Source of the DNA: Yoonia vestfoldensis DSM 16212
Lineage (GTDB): Bacteria > Pseudomonadota > Alphaproteobacteria > Rhodobacterales > Rhodobacteraceae
Direction: 5' to 3'
DNA length: 64,000 nucleotides
Assembly (NCBI RefSeq): GCF_000382265.1
Contig: NZ_KB907976.1
Span: 62,001 to 126,000 of the forward strand
A model generated the notes under the pieces. That model saw only the letters and a list, made by a program, of their open reading frames with translations. It did not search any database and had not been told where the DNA came from. The stretch's first letter is position 1; every line of letters begins with the position of its first letter. The translations under genes were made by a program, and so were the position numbers. Shown in pieces: positions 1 to 9,457 of the stretch.

Positions 1-395
1 TCCAGCAGGCTGATCGTCGTTGTATTGCCTGACTGCCCGGTGACATTCGCAGCACCGCCAAAGTCTGCGCTGAACGCGGTGATCAGGTCGCTGAACACGC
101 CAGAGATGAGCCCCGCCGAACCGGCGATCGCAAAGCTTTCGGCAGTGGTGTCGATCTCGGGGCAGGCTTCACCGTCGCAGGTCACCAGAAAGGCGTTCAC
201 TTCAAGCGATCCGAAAACAGTGCCGAGAACGTAGACCGATCCGTCATACGACAACAATTCTCCGCGCAGGGTCAGTTCGCCGTCAAGACTGTTCAGCGTC
301 ACGTCTTGTGCGGCAACGGCTGTCGCAAGTGACAGACAGACCCCCGTCCCGAGCGCGAGCGTCGCAGGCCAGCGAAATAGAGATTGCTTTGTCAT
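1..395 (-). CDS. Exported phosphate-binding/OmpA-like protein, N-terminal part only
   Basis: The gene runs off the left edge; only the first 131 codons are present. The start ATG at 395 has a GGAG ribosome site just upstream. A signal peptide covers about residues 1-29 (basic start, hydrophobic core, VAA|Q cleavage). The mature part opens with VTLNSLDGELTLRGELLSYD and later VTCDGEACPE. This matches, from memory, the N-terminus of roseobacter proteins that combine a PstS-like phosphate-binding domain with an OmpA peptidoglycan-binding domain and often sit beside dnaK. The later domains are outside the window, so the function is inferred from the N-terminal family pattern only. It is divergent from dnaK. 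Confidence 0.6.
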   Translation of the reverse strand, partial: MTKQSLFRWPATLALGTGVCLSLATAVAAQDVTLNSLDGELTLRGELLSYDGSVYVLGTVFGSLEVNAFLVTCDGEACPEIDTTAESFAIAGSAGLISGVFSDLITAFSADFGGAANVTGQSGNTTTISLL

Positions 396-741
396 ATGGT
401 CGTACTCCTTGGAAAACTTTGTCTCTGATTGGGGCACGAAAAACGCCTCAATTGAGCCTAAAATCGTTCGTTTCTGCGGCAGCACGCTCTTTGTTTCCAA
501 ATGGTGCACGAAGGCCACCGTTCCGCCGCTGCACCAGGACCACTGGATCGGGCCCTCGGGTCTTCGAAAGTATAGTTTTTACGCTTTTGCCGCGTCCGTT
601 ACTGTTGCAGCCCCCATATGGCGCACCTATATACACGCCAACGTCGGGTCAGTGATCGACGCTGTGACACGCATGAAACTGGCGCGGGTGCCGAAATGGG
701 TTCGCGCTGCTCAAACCGCCTAAAGTAGAGGGATTTGAAAA
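396..741. other. Intergenic region between the divergent OmpA-like gene and dnaK
   Basis: This 346-bp gap has no convincing gene; the short open frames in it lack ribosome sites and family resemblance. It contains the dnaK promoter candidate at 605-633 and about 100 bases of dnaK leader. The promoter of the divergent gene must also lie here, but I could not place it with confidence. I saw no CIRCE inverted repeat. Confidence 0.6.
605..633 (+). promoter_or_regulatory. Candidate dnaK promoter
   Basis: TTGCAG at 605-610 and TATATA at 628-633 are separated by exactly 17 bp. The -10 lies in CCTATATA, which also fits the alphaproteobacterial heat-shock sigma-32 -10 pattern (CYTATNT). Transcription would start near 640, leaving a leader of about 100 nt before dnaK. 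Whether sigma-32 or the housekeeping sigma is used cannot be decided from sequence alone. Confidence 0.5.
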
Positions 742-2646
742 ATGGCCAAAGTGATTGGTATCGACCTTGGGACGACCAACTCCTGTATCGCGATCATGGA
801 CGGGTCTAAGCCCCGCGTGATCGAAAACGCCGAAGGCGCGCGCACGACGCCGTCGATCGTCGCCTTCACCGACGACGAACGCCTTGTCGGTCAGCCTGCG
901 AAACGCCAGGCCGTAACCAACCCCGAAAACACGATTTTCGCCGTCAAGCGCCTGATCGGGCGCCGCTTTGACGACGCCGATCTTGCCAAGGACAAAAAGA
1001 ACATGCCATTCACCGTCGTTGACGGTGGCAATGGCGACGCTTGGGTGCAGGCGCGTGGCGAGAAATATTCGCCCAGCCAGATTTCCGCGTTCATCCTCGG
1101 CAAGATGAAAGAAACCGCCGAAAGCTATCTTGGCGAAGAAGTGACGCAAGCCGTCATCACCGTGCCCGCCTATTTCAACGACGCCCAGCGTCAGGCCACC
1201 AAGGACGCCGGTAAAATTGCCGGTCTGGAAGTGCTGCGCATCATCAACGAACCGACAGCTGCGGCGCTGGCCTATGGTCTCGACAAGAAAGAAAGCAAAA
1301 CCATCGCGGTCTATGACCTTGGCGGCGGTACTTTCGACGTGACCATTCTGGAAATCGACGACGGCCTGTTCGAAGTGAAATCCACCAACGGCGACACTTT
1401 CCTTGGCGGTGAAGATTTCGACATGCGGATCGTCAACTACCTTGCCGACGAGTTCAAGAAAGAGAACGCCGTCGATCTGACCAAGGACAAGATGGCCCTT
1501 CAGCGTCTGAAGGAAGCTGCTGAAAAAGCCAAGATCGAACTGTCCTCGTCGTCCAGCACCGAAATCAACCAGCCATTCATCTCGATGGGGTCGAACGGCC
1601 AGCCGCTGCATATGGTCATGAAACTGACCCGTGCCAAGCTGGAAAGCCTTGTCGGCGATCTGATCAAGGCGTCGCTGAAGCCTTGCCAGGCCGCGATCAA
1701 GGATGCGGGCCTGTCCACATCCGACATCGACGAGGTCGTTCTGGTCGGCGGCATGACCCGCATGCCCAAGGTCAAGGAAGAAGTGTCCAAGTTCTTTGGC
1801 AAGGAACCGCATCAGGGTGTGAACCCTGACGAAGTCGTCGCCATGGGTGCCGCCATTCAGGCCGGCGTTCTGCAAGGCGACGTCAAGGACGTGGTCCTGC
1901 TCGACGTGACGCCTTTGTCGCTCGGGATCGAAACGCTGGGTGGCGTGTTCACCCGCCTGATCGACCGTAACACGACGATCCCTACCAAAAAGTCTCAGGT
2001 CTTCTCGACCGCCGAAGACAACCAGAATGCCGTGACCTTGCGGGTGTTTCAGGGCGAACGTGAAATGGCCGCCGACAACAAGATGTTGGGCCAGTTCAAC
2101 CTTGAAAACATTCCGCCAGCCCCCCGCGGCATGCCCCAGATCGAGGTGACCTTCGACATCGACGCCAACGGCATCGTGGAAGTCGGCGCCAAGGACAAAG
2201 GCACCGGCAAGGAACAGAAGATCACGATCCAGGCCTCTGGTGGTCTGTCGGACGACGATATCGAGGCAATGGTCAAGGACGCCGAGGCGAATGCCGAGGC
2301 TGACAAAGCCCGTCGCGAGCTGGTCGAAGCGAAAAACCAGGCCGAAAGCCTGATCCACTCGACCGAAAAGTCGATGGAAGAACATGCCGACAAGGTCGAT
2401 CCCACCACGATCGAAGCCATCGAACTGGCGATTGCAGCACTCAAGGACGATCTGGAAGGCGACAACGCCGGCAAGATCAAATCCGGCGTGCAGAACGTGA
2501 CCGAAGCCGCGATGAAGCTTGGCGAGGCGATCTACAAGGCCAGCCAGGAAGAATCCGGCGATGCAGAGCCTGAGCGCCGCGGTGCCGATGACGACATCCT
2601 CGACGCAGATTTCGAAGACCTGGATGACGACAAGCGCCGCAATTAA
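742..2646 (+). CDS. dnaK: Molecular chaperone DnaK (Hsp70)
   Basis: This 634-residue protein is the normal length for bacterial Hsp70. It binds and refolds client proteins in an ATP-driven cycle with DnaJ and GrpE, both encoded in this window. The ATPase domain spans about residues 1-385: phosphate loop 1 [11 protein letters not shown] near the start, then [13 protein letters not shown], and [13 protein letters not shown]. The linker [15 protein letters not shown] leads to the substrate-binding domain and helical lid. The acidic-basic tail ([14 protein letters not shown]) is a typical alphaproteobacterial variant. The start ATG follows a GAGGGA-type ribosome site. dnaJ follows after 72 bp that contain an intrinsic terminator, so dnaJ expression may be set lower by partial readthrough or by its own promoter. 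Confidence 0.98.
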   Translation: MAKVIGIDLGTTNSCIAIMDGSKPRVIENAEGARTTPSIVAFTDDERLVGQPAKRQAVTNPENTIFAVKRLIGRRFDDADLAKDKKNMPFTVVDGGNGDAWVQARGEKYSPSQISAFILGKMKETAESYLGEEVTQAVITVPAYFNDAQRQATKDAGKIAGLEVLRIINEPTAAALAYGLDKKESKTIAVYDLGGGTFDVTILEIDDGLFEVKSTNGDTFLGGEDFDMRIVNYLADEFKKENAVDLTKDKMALQRLKEAAEKAKIELSSSSSTEINQPFISMGSNGQPLHMVMKLTRAKLESLVGDLIKASLKPCQAAIKDAGLSTSDIDEVVLVGGMTRMPKVKEEVSKFFGKEPHQGVNPDEVVAMGAAIQAGVLQGDVKDVVLLDVTPLSLGIETLGGVFTRLIDRNTTIPTKKSQVFSTAEDNQNAVTLRVFQGEREMAADNKMLGQFNLENIPPAPRGMPQIEVTFDIDANGIVEVGAKDKGTGKEQKITIQASGGLSDDDIEAMVKDAEANAEADKARRELVEAKNQAESLIHSTEKSMEEHADKVDPTTIEAIELAIAALKDDLEGDNAGKIKSGVQNVTEAAMKLGEAIYKASQEESGDAEPERRGADDDILDADFEDLDDDKRRN

Positions 2647-2665
2647 TTTGGCGGTGCAGGAAATG

Positions 2666-2694
2666 GACCGGCCCCACACCGGGCCGGTCTTTTT
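2666..2694 (+). terminator. Intrinsic terminator between dnaK and dnaJ
   Basis: A perfect 9-bp stem GACCGGCCC / GGGCCGGTC with a 6-nt loop (CACACC) is followed directly by five T residues. It lies 20 bp after the dnaK stop and 24 bp before the dnaJ start, so it separates the two chaperone genes transcriptionally or lets only part of the transcripts through. Confidence 0.85.
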
Positions 2695-2718
2695 CTGTTC
2701 CCAAAGGGGAAACTGATC

Positions 2719-3867
2719 ATGGCAAAACGCGATTATTACGATGTGCTGGGTATCGCCAAGGGTGCTGACGCCGACGCCATCAAAAAGGCCTATCGTCAGA
2801 AGGCCAAGGAATTGCACCCCGACCGCAACGCCGACAATCCCAAGGCAGAGGCGCAGTTCAAGGAAGCGAACGAAGCCTATGAGGTCCTGAAGGACGCCAA
2901 TAAAAAAGCGGCCTATGACCGTTATGGCCATGCCGCGTTTGAAAATGGCATGGGGGCCAGCGCTGGTGGCGGGCCGCGTGGTGCCGGACAGGGCGACTTT
3001 GCCAGCGCCTTTTCCGACGTGTTCGACGATCTTTTCGGTGATTTCATGGGCGGGCGCGGTGGCGGTCGGCGCAGCGGTGCCCAGCGCGGCAGCGACCTGC
3101 GCTACAACCTGCGCATCAACCTCGAAGACGCCTATGCCGGTCTGCAAAAGACAATCAGCGTCACGACCGCCGTTTCTTGCGGTGCCTGTTCGGGCACCGG
3201 GGCTGAAGGCAGTTCTGAACCGCAGGTTTGTCCGACCTGCAACGGCATGGGCAAAGTCCGTGCGCAACAGGGATTCTTTACCGTCGAACGCACCTGCCCG
3301 ACATGCAGCGGCATGGGCCAGACCATCAAAGACAAGTGCAAGGTCTGCCACGGTGCAGGCCGTGTCGAAAAGGAAAAGTCACTGTCGGTCAATATCCCCG
3401 CAGGCGTCGAAACCGGCACCCGCATCCGCCTGAGCGGCGAAGGCGAGGCTGGCGTGCGCGGCGGCCCGCCGGGCGATCTTTATATCTTCATCGAAGTGAA
3501 CAGCCATCCCTTGTTCGAACGCGAGGGGTTGAACCTTTATTGCCGCGTGCCGGTGTCGATCGCGACCGCAGCCCTTGGCGGCGAAATCGAGGTGCCGACG
3601 ATCGACGGTGGCCGCAGCCGCGTGAAAGTGCCCGAAGGGTCGCAATCCGGTCGCCAGATGCGCCTGCGCGGCAAGGGGATGCCGGCGCTACGCGGGGGTG
3701 GCAGTGGCGACATGATGATCGAACTCGCGGTCGAAACGCCGGTAAAACTGACTGCGCGGCAACGCGAAATCCTCAAGGAATTCGACAAGCTGAGCGAGGA
3801 TAACAACCCGCAAGGGTCCAGTTTCTTTGACAGCGTCAAATCCTTCTGGGATTCGATGAAGAGTTAA
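2719..3867 (+). CDS. dnaJ: Chaperone protein DnaJ (type A Hsp40)
   Basis: This 382-residue co-chaperone stimulates DnaK ATP hydrolysis and delivers substrates. It has the full type A layout. The J domain carries the HPD triad at residues 33-35 and is followed by a Gly/Phe-rich linker (about 75-118). The zinc-binding region has four CxxCxGxG repeats: [24 protein letters not shown] and CKVCHGAG. The two C-terminal beta domains come last. AAAGGGGAA upstream of the ATG is a good ribosome site. The gene is co-oriented with dnaK but lies behind an intrinsic terminator. Confidence 0.98.
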   Translation: MAKRDYYDVLGIAKGADADAIKKAYRQKAKELHPDRNADNPKAEAQFKEANEAYEVLKDANKKAAYDRYGHAAFENGMGASAGGGPRGAGQGDFASAFSDVFDDLFGDFMGGRGGGRRSGAQRGSDLRYNLRINLEDAYAGLQKTISVTTAVSCGACSGTGAEGSSEPQVCPTCNGMGKVRAQQGFFTVERTCPTCSGMGQTIKDKCKVCHGAGRVEKEKSLSVNIPAGVETGTRIRLSGEGEAGVRGGPPGDLYIFIEVNSHPLFEREGLNLYCRVPVSIATAALGGEIEVPTIDGGRSRVKVPEGSQSGRQMRLRGKGMPALRGGGSGDMMIELAVETPVKLTARQREILKEFDKLSEDNNPQGSSFFDSVKSFWDSMKS

Positions 3868-3901
3868 CCAAGCAGTAATCGGCGATCCGGCATGATGGGG
3901 C

Positions 3902-4639
3902 ATGACCCATTTTGCCGAATCGCGCAGCCTGTTCCCTGAAACCGATAGCCCGCCAGCGGGAAAACTGCCGTCCTACCTGCGCGACCACCGCCAACGGCTG
4001 CGCGACAGGTTCCTGTCGGGCGGTCCGACGGCGATCCCCGATTACGAATTGCTGGAACTCGTGCTGTTCCGCGCCATCCCGCGGCAGGATGTCAAACCAC
4101 TTGCGCGGGCATTGATCGACCATTTTGGCGATTTCAACAGGGTCTTGTCGGCCAGTGTCGCGCAGATTGGGCAGGTACCGGGTGCCGGACCCGCCGTCGC
4201 GCTGGAGCTGAAGATCGTCGAAGCCGCAGCCCACAGGCTGGCGCGCGCGCGGGTGATGCAGCGGCATGTGGTGTCTAGCTGGGACGCCCTGCTGACCTAT
4301 TGCCACACCGTCATGGCGCACCGGGACACCGAACAGTTCCGCATCCTGTTTCTCGACACGAAAAATGTCCTGATCGCCGACGAAGAACAGGCCAAGGGCA
4401 CGCTGGACCATGTGCCCGTCTACCCGCGCGAGGTTGTGAAACGCGCGCTGGAACTGAACGCGGCCTCCATGATCCTTGTGCATAACCACCCGTCCGGTGA
4501 CCCGACGCCATCACAGGCCGATATCGCCATGACCCGCCAGATCAGCGATGCGGCGGGCACATTGGGCATGACGGTGCACGACCATCTGATCATCGGAAAA
4601 TCCTGCGAAATCAGCTTTCGGGCGCAGGGATTGTTCTAA
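3902..4639 (+). CDS. radC: RadC family JAB/MPN-domain protein
   Basis: This 245-residue protein has an N-terminal helix-hairpin-helix-like part (GQVPGAGPAVALELK, about residues 90-105) and a C-terminal JAB/MPN metalloprotease-like domain. The JAMM motif is complete: upstream Glu177, HNH at 194-196, Ser204 and Asp207. The family was named for DNA repair, but that role is disputed and the biochemical activity is unknown. It starts 34 bp after dnaJ on the same strand. Its stop lies 2 bp from the stop of the convergent downstream gene. Confidence 0.9.
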   Translation: MTHFAESRSLFPETDSPPAGKLPSYLRDHRQRLRDRFLSGGPTAIPDYELLELVLFRAIPRQDVKPLARALIDHFGDFNRVLSASVAQIGQVPGAGPAVALELKIVEAAAHRLARARVMQRHVVSSWDALLTYCHTVMAHRDTEQFRILFLDTKNVLIADEEQAKGTLDHVPVYPREVVKRALELNAASMILVHNHPSGDPTPSQADIAMTRQISDAAGTLGMTVHDHLIIGKSCEISFRAQGLF

Positions 4640-4641
4640 CG

Positions 4642-5631
4642 CTAGTGCAAGGCTGGCATCGGCGGGCTGAACTGATCTTCCAACAAAACGACTGTCCCTG
4701 CGGCAGCGCATCCTGGCAAGACAAGCGCCAGGTTCTGCCGCATCACAAGATCCCCGCGATTGATCTGAAACGTCGTCACGTGCGCAGCACGGCCACAGTT
4801 CTCGGGTGTCAGGGCGACACCGATCTTGAGCGACATATCGCTTTCGTCCTGCCAGCCGCCCCGCGGATAGGTGAAGATTTCGGCCAGATAAGGGAAATCC
4901 GCCTGCGTCGTACCAACACGCTGCACAAATCCGCGCGATCCGGTCGTATCTTGCACCGACGCGGACCAGACGTGCCCCGCATCGCCGATCTGCGCACCTG
5001 CCGCGAAGGCGTGGAGCTGCAGATTGCCAGTGCCGCGCCATTGCAGCACGGCGCGATGGTAATTCCGCACCGCAGGAACCGGGATGCTGATACGCGCATG
5101 TTCGACATTGTCGATCAACAGCGTGAATTCCGCGTCAACCGCCAGCGCCGGAACATCAAGCGCGAGGTGACCATCGGCACCGGTCGTAGCAGAGAACTGT
5201 ATCAATCCATGCTGTATGAGGACGTCCTTGTCAGGCATGCAAGGCAGCGACCCCGACAAGGTCACCATCGCATCCGCCGCACGCCGTGCAGACAGATCGA
5301 CCGGGCAATCGGCAGTCGGCACCGCCATGATCGTGCCAAGCCGGGGGACATTCGCCTCGACATAGACTGCGGAAACCGGGACGGTCGATCTGGTCGACAA
5401 GTCATGACGGACAGGGCGCGTCACGACATCCGGCAGACCGAACACCGGCACCCCCTGCGCATTCGCCACCAACATGATCGATTGCGGCTGTAGAGAAACC
5501 GCCGCAGGCAGTGGCGCGGTCCGACCCGGTGCCGCACCCTCGACATCGCTTTGCACAAAGTATCCAGCCGCTACCGCCAGCGCGAGAACGACAGACGCGG
5601 ATCTGACCGTCATGATACCGAACATGCGCAC
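4642..5631 (-). CDS. Exported protein of unknown function downstream of secA
   Basis: I do not recognise a characterised domain in this 329-residue protein. A hydrophobic N-terminal segment (about residues 8-23, SASVVLALAVAAGYFV) looks like a signal anchor or signal peptide; internal starts at M4 or M7 are possible. The rest is predicted to be mostly beta-rich and hydrophilic, with several Cys (PTADCPVDL, GSLPCMPDK, TPENCGRAA, LPGCAAAG) that could form disulphides in the periplasm. It lies 88 bp behind secA on the same strand. From memory, similar genes beside secA in related genomes are sometimes labelled 'translocase', probably only from the neighbourhood. Confidence 0.75.
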   Translation of the reverse strand: MRMFGIMTVRSASVVLALAVAAGYFVQSDVEGAAPGRTAPLPAAVSLQPQSIMLVANAQGVPVFGLPDVVTRPVRHDLSTRSTVPVSAVYVEANVPRLGTIMAVPTADCPVDLSARRAADAMVTLSGSLPCMPDKDVLIQHGLIQFSATTGADGHLALDVPALAVDAEFTLLIDNVEHARISIPVPAVRNYHRAVLQWRGTGNLQLHAFAAGAQIGDAGHVWSASVQDTTGSRGFVQRVGTTQADFPYLAEIFTYPRGGWQDESDMSLKIGVALTPENCGRAAHVTTFQINRGDLVMRQNLALVLPGCAAAGTVVLLEDQFSPPMPALH

Positions 5632-5719
5632 CCCCTACCGTTAGGAAAGAGGCTGCCCTGAAACGATGGTCTCAGAAGGACCCAAAGCAGGCGCTAATGT
5701 GTCAAATCCATGTCTGCGA

Positions 5720-8413
5720 TCAGGCAAGACGCCCGTGACAATGCTTGAACTTCTTGCCCGACCCGCAGGGGCAAAGATCGTTCCGCCCCGGATTGCCCCA
5801 TGTCGCCGGATCGTTTTCGTCAAAACCTTCGCGCGCGCCGGCCGCCGTCGCGACCGCAGGTGTCGCGATCGCGGCGGCAGCCGCCGCTTGCTGTTCACGG
5901 AACTGCGCGATCATGCGTTCCTGTTCTTCTTTCGACATTGGCCGGATCTGCGATAGTTTCTTGGTCACATCTGTGCGCAAGCCATCAAGAAGCTTTTCGA
6001 ACAGCTGGAAACCTTCGGTCTTGTATTCGTTCAGCGGATCACGCTGGGCATAGCCACGCATCCCGACGACGGACCGCAGATGTTCCAGCGTCAGCAGATG
6101 TTCACGCCATTTTTCGTCGATCGTTTTCAGCAAGATCTGCTTTTCGACACTGCGCATTGTTTCGGCGCCAAAGGCGTCCGCCTTTTCACCCATATACCTG
6201 TCGGCCGCCTCTTCCAGCCGTTCGCGCATGACGTCGTCATCGACACCTTCCTCCGCTGCCCAGTCGACAACGGGCAGGGAAAGCCCCAGATGCGCGGCGA
6301 CGTCAGCCTGCAAACCCTCGGCATCCCATTGATCTGCATAGGATTTTGGCGGCATATATGTCGTGACCAGATCATCGATCACCTGATCGCGCATGTCCTT
6401 GGCGACATCGGCAAGATCGGTGGCTTCCATGATTTCGCGGCGCTGGGAAAACACGACCTTGCGCTGTTCGTTCATCACGTCGTCGAATTTCAGCAACTGC
6501 TTGCGGATGTCAAAGTTGCGCCCCTCGACCTTGGCCTGCGCACGTTCCAGCGATTTGTTGACCCAAGGGTGAACGATGGCTTCGCCTTCTTTCATGCCCA
6601 GACCGGACAGCACCTTTTCCAACCGTTCCGACCCGAAAATGCGCATCAGATCGTCTTCGAGTGAGAGAAAGAACGTCGACCGCCCCGGGTCGCCCTGACG
6701 GCCCGACCGGCCGCGCAACTGGTTGTCGATCCGGCGGCTTTCGTGGCGTTCGGTGGCAAGCACGAACAATCCGCCCGCGGCTTTCACCTTTTCCTTTTCG
6801 TCGGCGACTTCGGCCTCGATCCGGGCGCGCAGCGCCTCGGGGTCGATGTCGGGATCAGCCGCCATCGCCTGCAAGACGCGCATTTCCACGTTGCCGCCCA
6901 GCTGGATGTCAGTGCCGCGCCCAGCCATGTTGGTCGCAATGGTCACCGCGTTCAGCTTGCCGGCGTCGGCGACGATCTGCGCCTCTTGTTCATGCTGGCG
7001 GGCGTTGAGGATGTTGAACTTGATGCTCTCGGCACGTAGCAGATTCGCCAGGAATTCGGATTTTTCAATCGACGTCGTGCCCACAAGGATCGGCTGACCC
7101 TTGGCATGGGCTTCCTTGATTTCCGTCACAACGCCGTCGAATTTTTCCTTGGCGGTGCGATAGACCTGATCGTGTTCATCAACCCGCGCAACAGGGCGGT
7201 TCGTCGGCACCTCGACGACGCCAAGGTCGTAAATCTCGCGAAATTCGTCAGCTTCGGTCGCAGCGGTGCCGGTCATGCCACCAAGTTTGTCATAGAGACG
7301 GAAATAGTTCTGGAAAGTGACAGAGGCGAGCGTCACGTTTTCGGGTTTGATCGACACACCTTCCTTGGCCTCGATCGCCTGATGCAGACCGTCGGACAGA
7401 CGCCGACCGATCATCATGCGCCCCGTGAATTCGTCGATCAGCACGACCTGATCGTCGCGCACGATATAGTCCTTTTCACGGGTGAACAGGACATGCGCGC
7501 GCAGAGCCTGGTTGACGTGATGGACCAGTGTCGCGCTTTCGGGGTCATAAAGCGTCTGACCTTCGGGCAGCAACCCAAGCGTCGACAGCTTTTCTTCAAG
7601 GAAATCGTTGCCTTCTTCGGTAAAGGTCGCTTGCCGTGCTTTTTCGTCCACCGTGTAATGCTCGGGGGTGACATCTGGGATCACCTTGTCGATGGCGGCA
7701 TACATTTCGCTGCGGTCCTGCGCGGGGCCGGAAATGATCAGCGGCGTGCGCGCCTCGTCGATCAGGATACTGTCCACCTCGTCCACGATCGCGAAATTGT
7801 GGTAGCGCTGGTACATCTGGTCCAGTTCGGACTTCATGTTGTCGCGCAGGTAGTCGAACCCAAGTTCATTGTTGGTGGCATAGGTCACGTCACAGGCATA
7901 GGCGACCTTTTTGTCCGCCTCGCCCTGTTCGGGCACGACAACGCCGGTGGTCATGCCCAAAGCGCCGTAAACCTTGCTCATCCATTCGGCATCGCGGCGG
8001 GCAAGATAGTCGTTGACCGTGACGATGTGCACGCCCTTGCCGGTCAGCGCGTTCAGATAGGCCGGAAAGGTCGCGACAAGGGTCTTGCCTTCGCCGGTCT
8101 TCATTTCGGCGATATTGCCCTGATGCAGAAAAATGCCACCCATCAACTGCGTGTCAAAGGCCCTCAGACCCAGCGCGCGGCGCGCAGCCTCGCGGCAGTT
8201 GGCAAAAGCTTCGGGCAACAGCGCATCAAGGCTTTCGCCTTTCAGCGCACGGTCGCGGAATTCCTGTGTCTTGGCTTTCAGGTCGTCATCGCTCAGCGCC
8301 TGAAATTGCGGCTCCAACGCGTTGATCTGCGCGACAAGCGGCCGGGCGGATTTGACTTTACGATCATTTGCAGAGCCAAACACCTTTTTGGCAATCGATC
8401 CGATACCGAGCAT
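5720..8413 (-). CDS. secA: Preprotein translocase ATPase SecA
   Basis: SecA is the motor that pushes unfolded preproteins through SecYEG at the inner membrane, with SecB (encoded at 63.3-63.8 kb) as chaperone. The 897-residue product carries Walker A MKTGEGKT at 104-111 and [15 protein letters not shown], the preprotein cross-linking region, helicase domain 2 ([17 protein letters not shown]), and a C-terminal zinc-binding SEC-C motif ([13 protein letters not shown]). I chose the ATG at 8413 because GGAGAG precedes it and the protein then begins [13 protein letters not shown], as in relatives. An in-frame ATG at 8449 lacks a ribosome site. The leader is about 120 nt from the candidate promoter. 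Confidence 0.97.
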   Translation of the reverse strand: MLGIGSIAKKVFGSANDRKVKSARPLVAQINALEPQFQALSDDDLKAKTQEFRDRALKGESLDALLPEAFANCREAARRALGLRAFDTQLMGGIFLHQGNIAEMKTGEGKTLVATFPAYLNALTGKGVHIVTVNDYLARRDAEWMSKVYGALGMTTGVVVPEQGEADKKVAYACDVTYATNNELGFDYLRDNMKSELDQMYQRYHNFAIVDEVDSILIDEARTPLIISGPAQDRSEMYAAIDKVIPDVTPEHYTVDEKARQATFTEEGNDFLEEKLSTLGLLPEGQTLYDPESATLVHHVNQALRAHVLFTREKDYIVRDDQVVLIDEFTGRMMIGRRLSDGLHQAIEAKEGVSIKPENVTLASVTFQNYFRLYDKLGGMTGTAATEADEFREIYDLGVVEVPTNRPVARVDEHDQVYRTAKEKFDGVVTEIKEAHAKGQPILVGTTSIEKSEFLANLLRAESIKFNILNARQHEQEAQIVADAGKLNAVTIATNMAGRGTDIQLGGNVEMRVLQAMAADPDIDPEALRARIEAEVADEKEKVKAAGGLFVLATERHESRRIDNQLRGRSGRQGDPGRSTFFLSLEDDLMRIFGSERLEKVLSGLGMKEGEAIVHPWVNKSLERAQAKVEGRNFDIRKQLLKFDDVMNEQRKVVFSQRREIMEATDLADVAKDMRDQVIDDLVTTYMPPKSYADQWDAEGLQADVAAHLGLSLPVVDWAAEEGVDDDVMRERLEEAADRYMGEKADAFGAETMRSVEKQILLKTIDEKWREHLLTLEHLRSVVGMRGYAQRDPLNEYKTEGFQLFEKLLDGLRTDVTKKLSQIRPMSKEEQERMIAQFREQQAAAAAAIATPAVATAAGAREGFDENDPATWGNPGRNDLCPCGSGKKFKHCHGRLA

Positions 8414-8535
8414 ATTCTCTCCGCCGGCGCTGTGGCGCCTGTCTGACATCTATTTGAGAGGAGGTTGCTTGTAGGCAGGCCGCCAGCCACATACAAAGGG
8501 GCCGAAATTGCTCTACGTCGGGCCTCCTCGAGGCT

Positions 8536-8564
8536 TTCATCGGATGTAAGGGGCCGTGTATAGA
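8536..8564 (+). promoter_or_regulatory. Weak candidate promoter for the parvulin gene
   Basis: TTCATC at 8536-8541 and TATAGA at 8559-8564 are 17 bp apart. The transcript would start near 8571, giving a short leader of about 40 nt. The site overlaps the secA promoter on the other strand, so the two would compete. The -35 match is poor. Confidence 0.3.
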
Positions 8565-8571
8565 GTGTCAA
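8543..8571 (-). promoter_or_regulatory. Candidate secA promoter
   Basis: On the minus strand a perfect TTGACA (8571-8566) is followed after 17 bp by TACATC (8548-8543). Transcription would begin near 8536 and give a secA leader of about 120 nt containing short hairpins. Confidence 0.5.
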
Positions 8572-8608
8572 CGCCGCGCGGTTGCGCCGCCTATCAAGGG
8601 ATCGTTTA

Positions 8609-9451
8609 ATGCTGAAACATGTAACATTTTTGGGGGCAGCGGCTGTTTCGCTGTCCGTGGCAACGGGTGCTTTCGCGCAGGACGTGACCGCCGATACCGT
8701 TGTTGCCAAGGTTGGCGACACAGAAATCACCGTGGGCGAGCTGATCATCGCACGGTCCATGTTGCCGCCACAATATGCGCAGTTTCCTGACGATATCCTG
8801 TTCACCGGCTTGATTGACCAGCTGGTACAACAGCAGCTTTTGGCCGATGTGGTAGAAGATACCCCCCCCAGTGTCCGTTACACCATTGAAAATGAACGGC
8901 GGTCCTTGCTGGCCGCGCAGGTGATCACCGATATCGCCGAAACCTCGATCACCCCTGAATTATTGCAAGAGGCTTATCAGGAACGCTTTGCCGACGCGCC
9001 CGAGATCCCCGAATTCCGCGCGGCGCACGTGCTGGTCGAGACCGAAGAAGAAGCAAACGCCGCCAAGGCACAGCTTGATGCAGGCGAACCCTTTGCCGAG
9101 GTCGCAAGCGCGGTGTCGCTGGATGTGACAAGCGCGAACGGCGGCGATCTGGGCTGGTTCGGCGAAGGCGCGATGGTCACCGAGTTCGAGAACGCGGTCC
9201 TTGCACTGGAGGTTGGCGGCGTATCCGACCCGTTCGAGACCCAATTCGGCTGGCACATCGTCACGCTGCTTGACCAGCGCGCGCGCCCCACGCCACCGTT
9301 TGAACAGGTCGTCCAGCAATTGACAGCCGAATTGCAAGAAGCTGCCGTGATGGCTTATCTTGATGAATTGTCCGCCGCGACGACCGTCGAACGCCCCGAA
9401 GAAGGCGCCTTTGATCCAAGCGTGATCAATCAGGTCGAATTGCTGGATTGA
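8609..9451 (+). CDS. Periplasmic parvulin-type peptidyl-prolyl cis-trans isomerase
   Basis: This 280-residue exported foldase assists proline isomerisation in periplasmic or outer-membrane proteins. It starts at ATG 8609, just after an AAGGGA ribosome site. A signal peptide ends at about A23|Q24 (GAFA|QDV). A SurA/PpiC-like N-terminal helical region follows, and then a rotamase domain at roughly residues 130-225 with the family's hallmark residues FRAAHVLV, GGDLGWFG and FGWHIV. It is divergent from secA and 6 bp upstream of argJ, so it may be transcribed with argJ and mutT. Confidence 0.9.
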   Translation: MLKHVTFLGAAAVSLSVATGAFAQDVTADTVVAKVGDTEITVGELIIARSMLPPQYAQFPDDILFTGLIDQLVQQQLLADVVEDTPPSVRYTIENERRSLLAAQVITDIAETSITPELLQEAYQERFADAPEIPEFRAAHVLVETEEEANAAKAQLDAGEPFAEVASAVSLDVTSANGGDLGWFGEGAMVTEFENAVLALEVGGVSDPFETQFGWHIVTLLDQRARPTPPFEQVVQQLTAELQEAAVMAYLDELSAATTVERPEEGAFDPSVINQVELLD

Positions 9452-9457
9452 TCCGAC

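Noticed and set aside
649-3351. A 900-codon open frame antisense to dnaK and dnaJ
   Set aside because: It is the mirror frame of two certain genes in a GC-rich genome, has no ribosome site and its composition (Gly/Val/Asp/His-rich) is typical of shadow frames.
7106-8446. 446-codon frame antisense to secA
   Set aside because: It lies wholly inside secA and has no recognisable domain.
8364-8492. A SecM-like regulator upstream of secA
   Set aside because: The short frame has no signal peptide, arrest motif or ribosome site; kept only as a weak finding.
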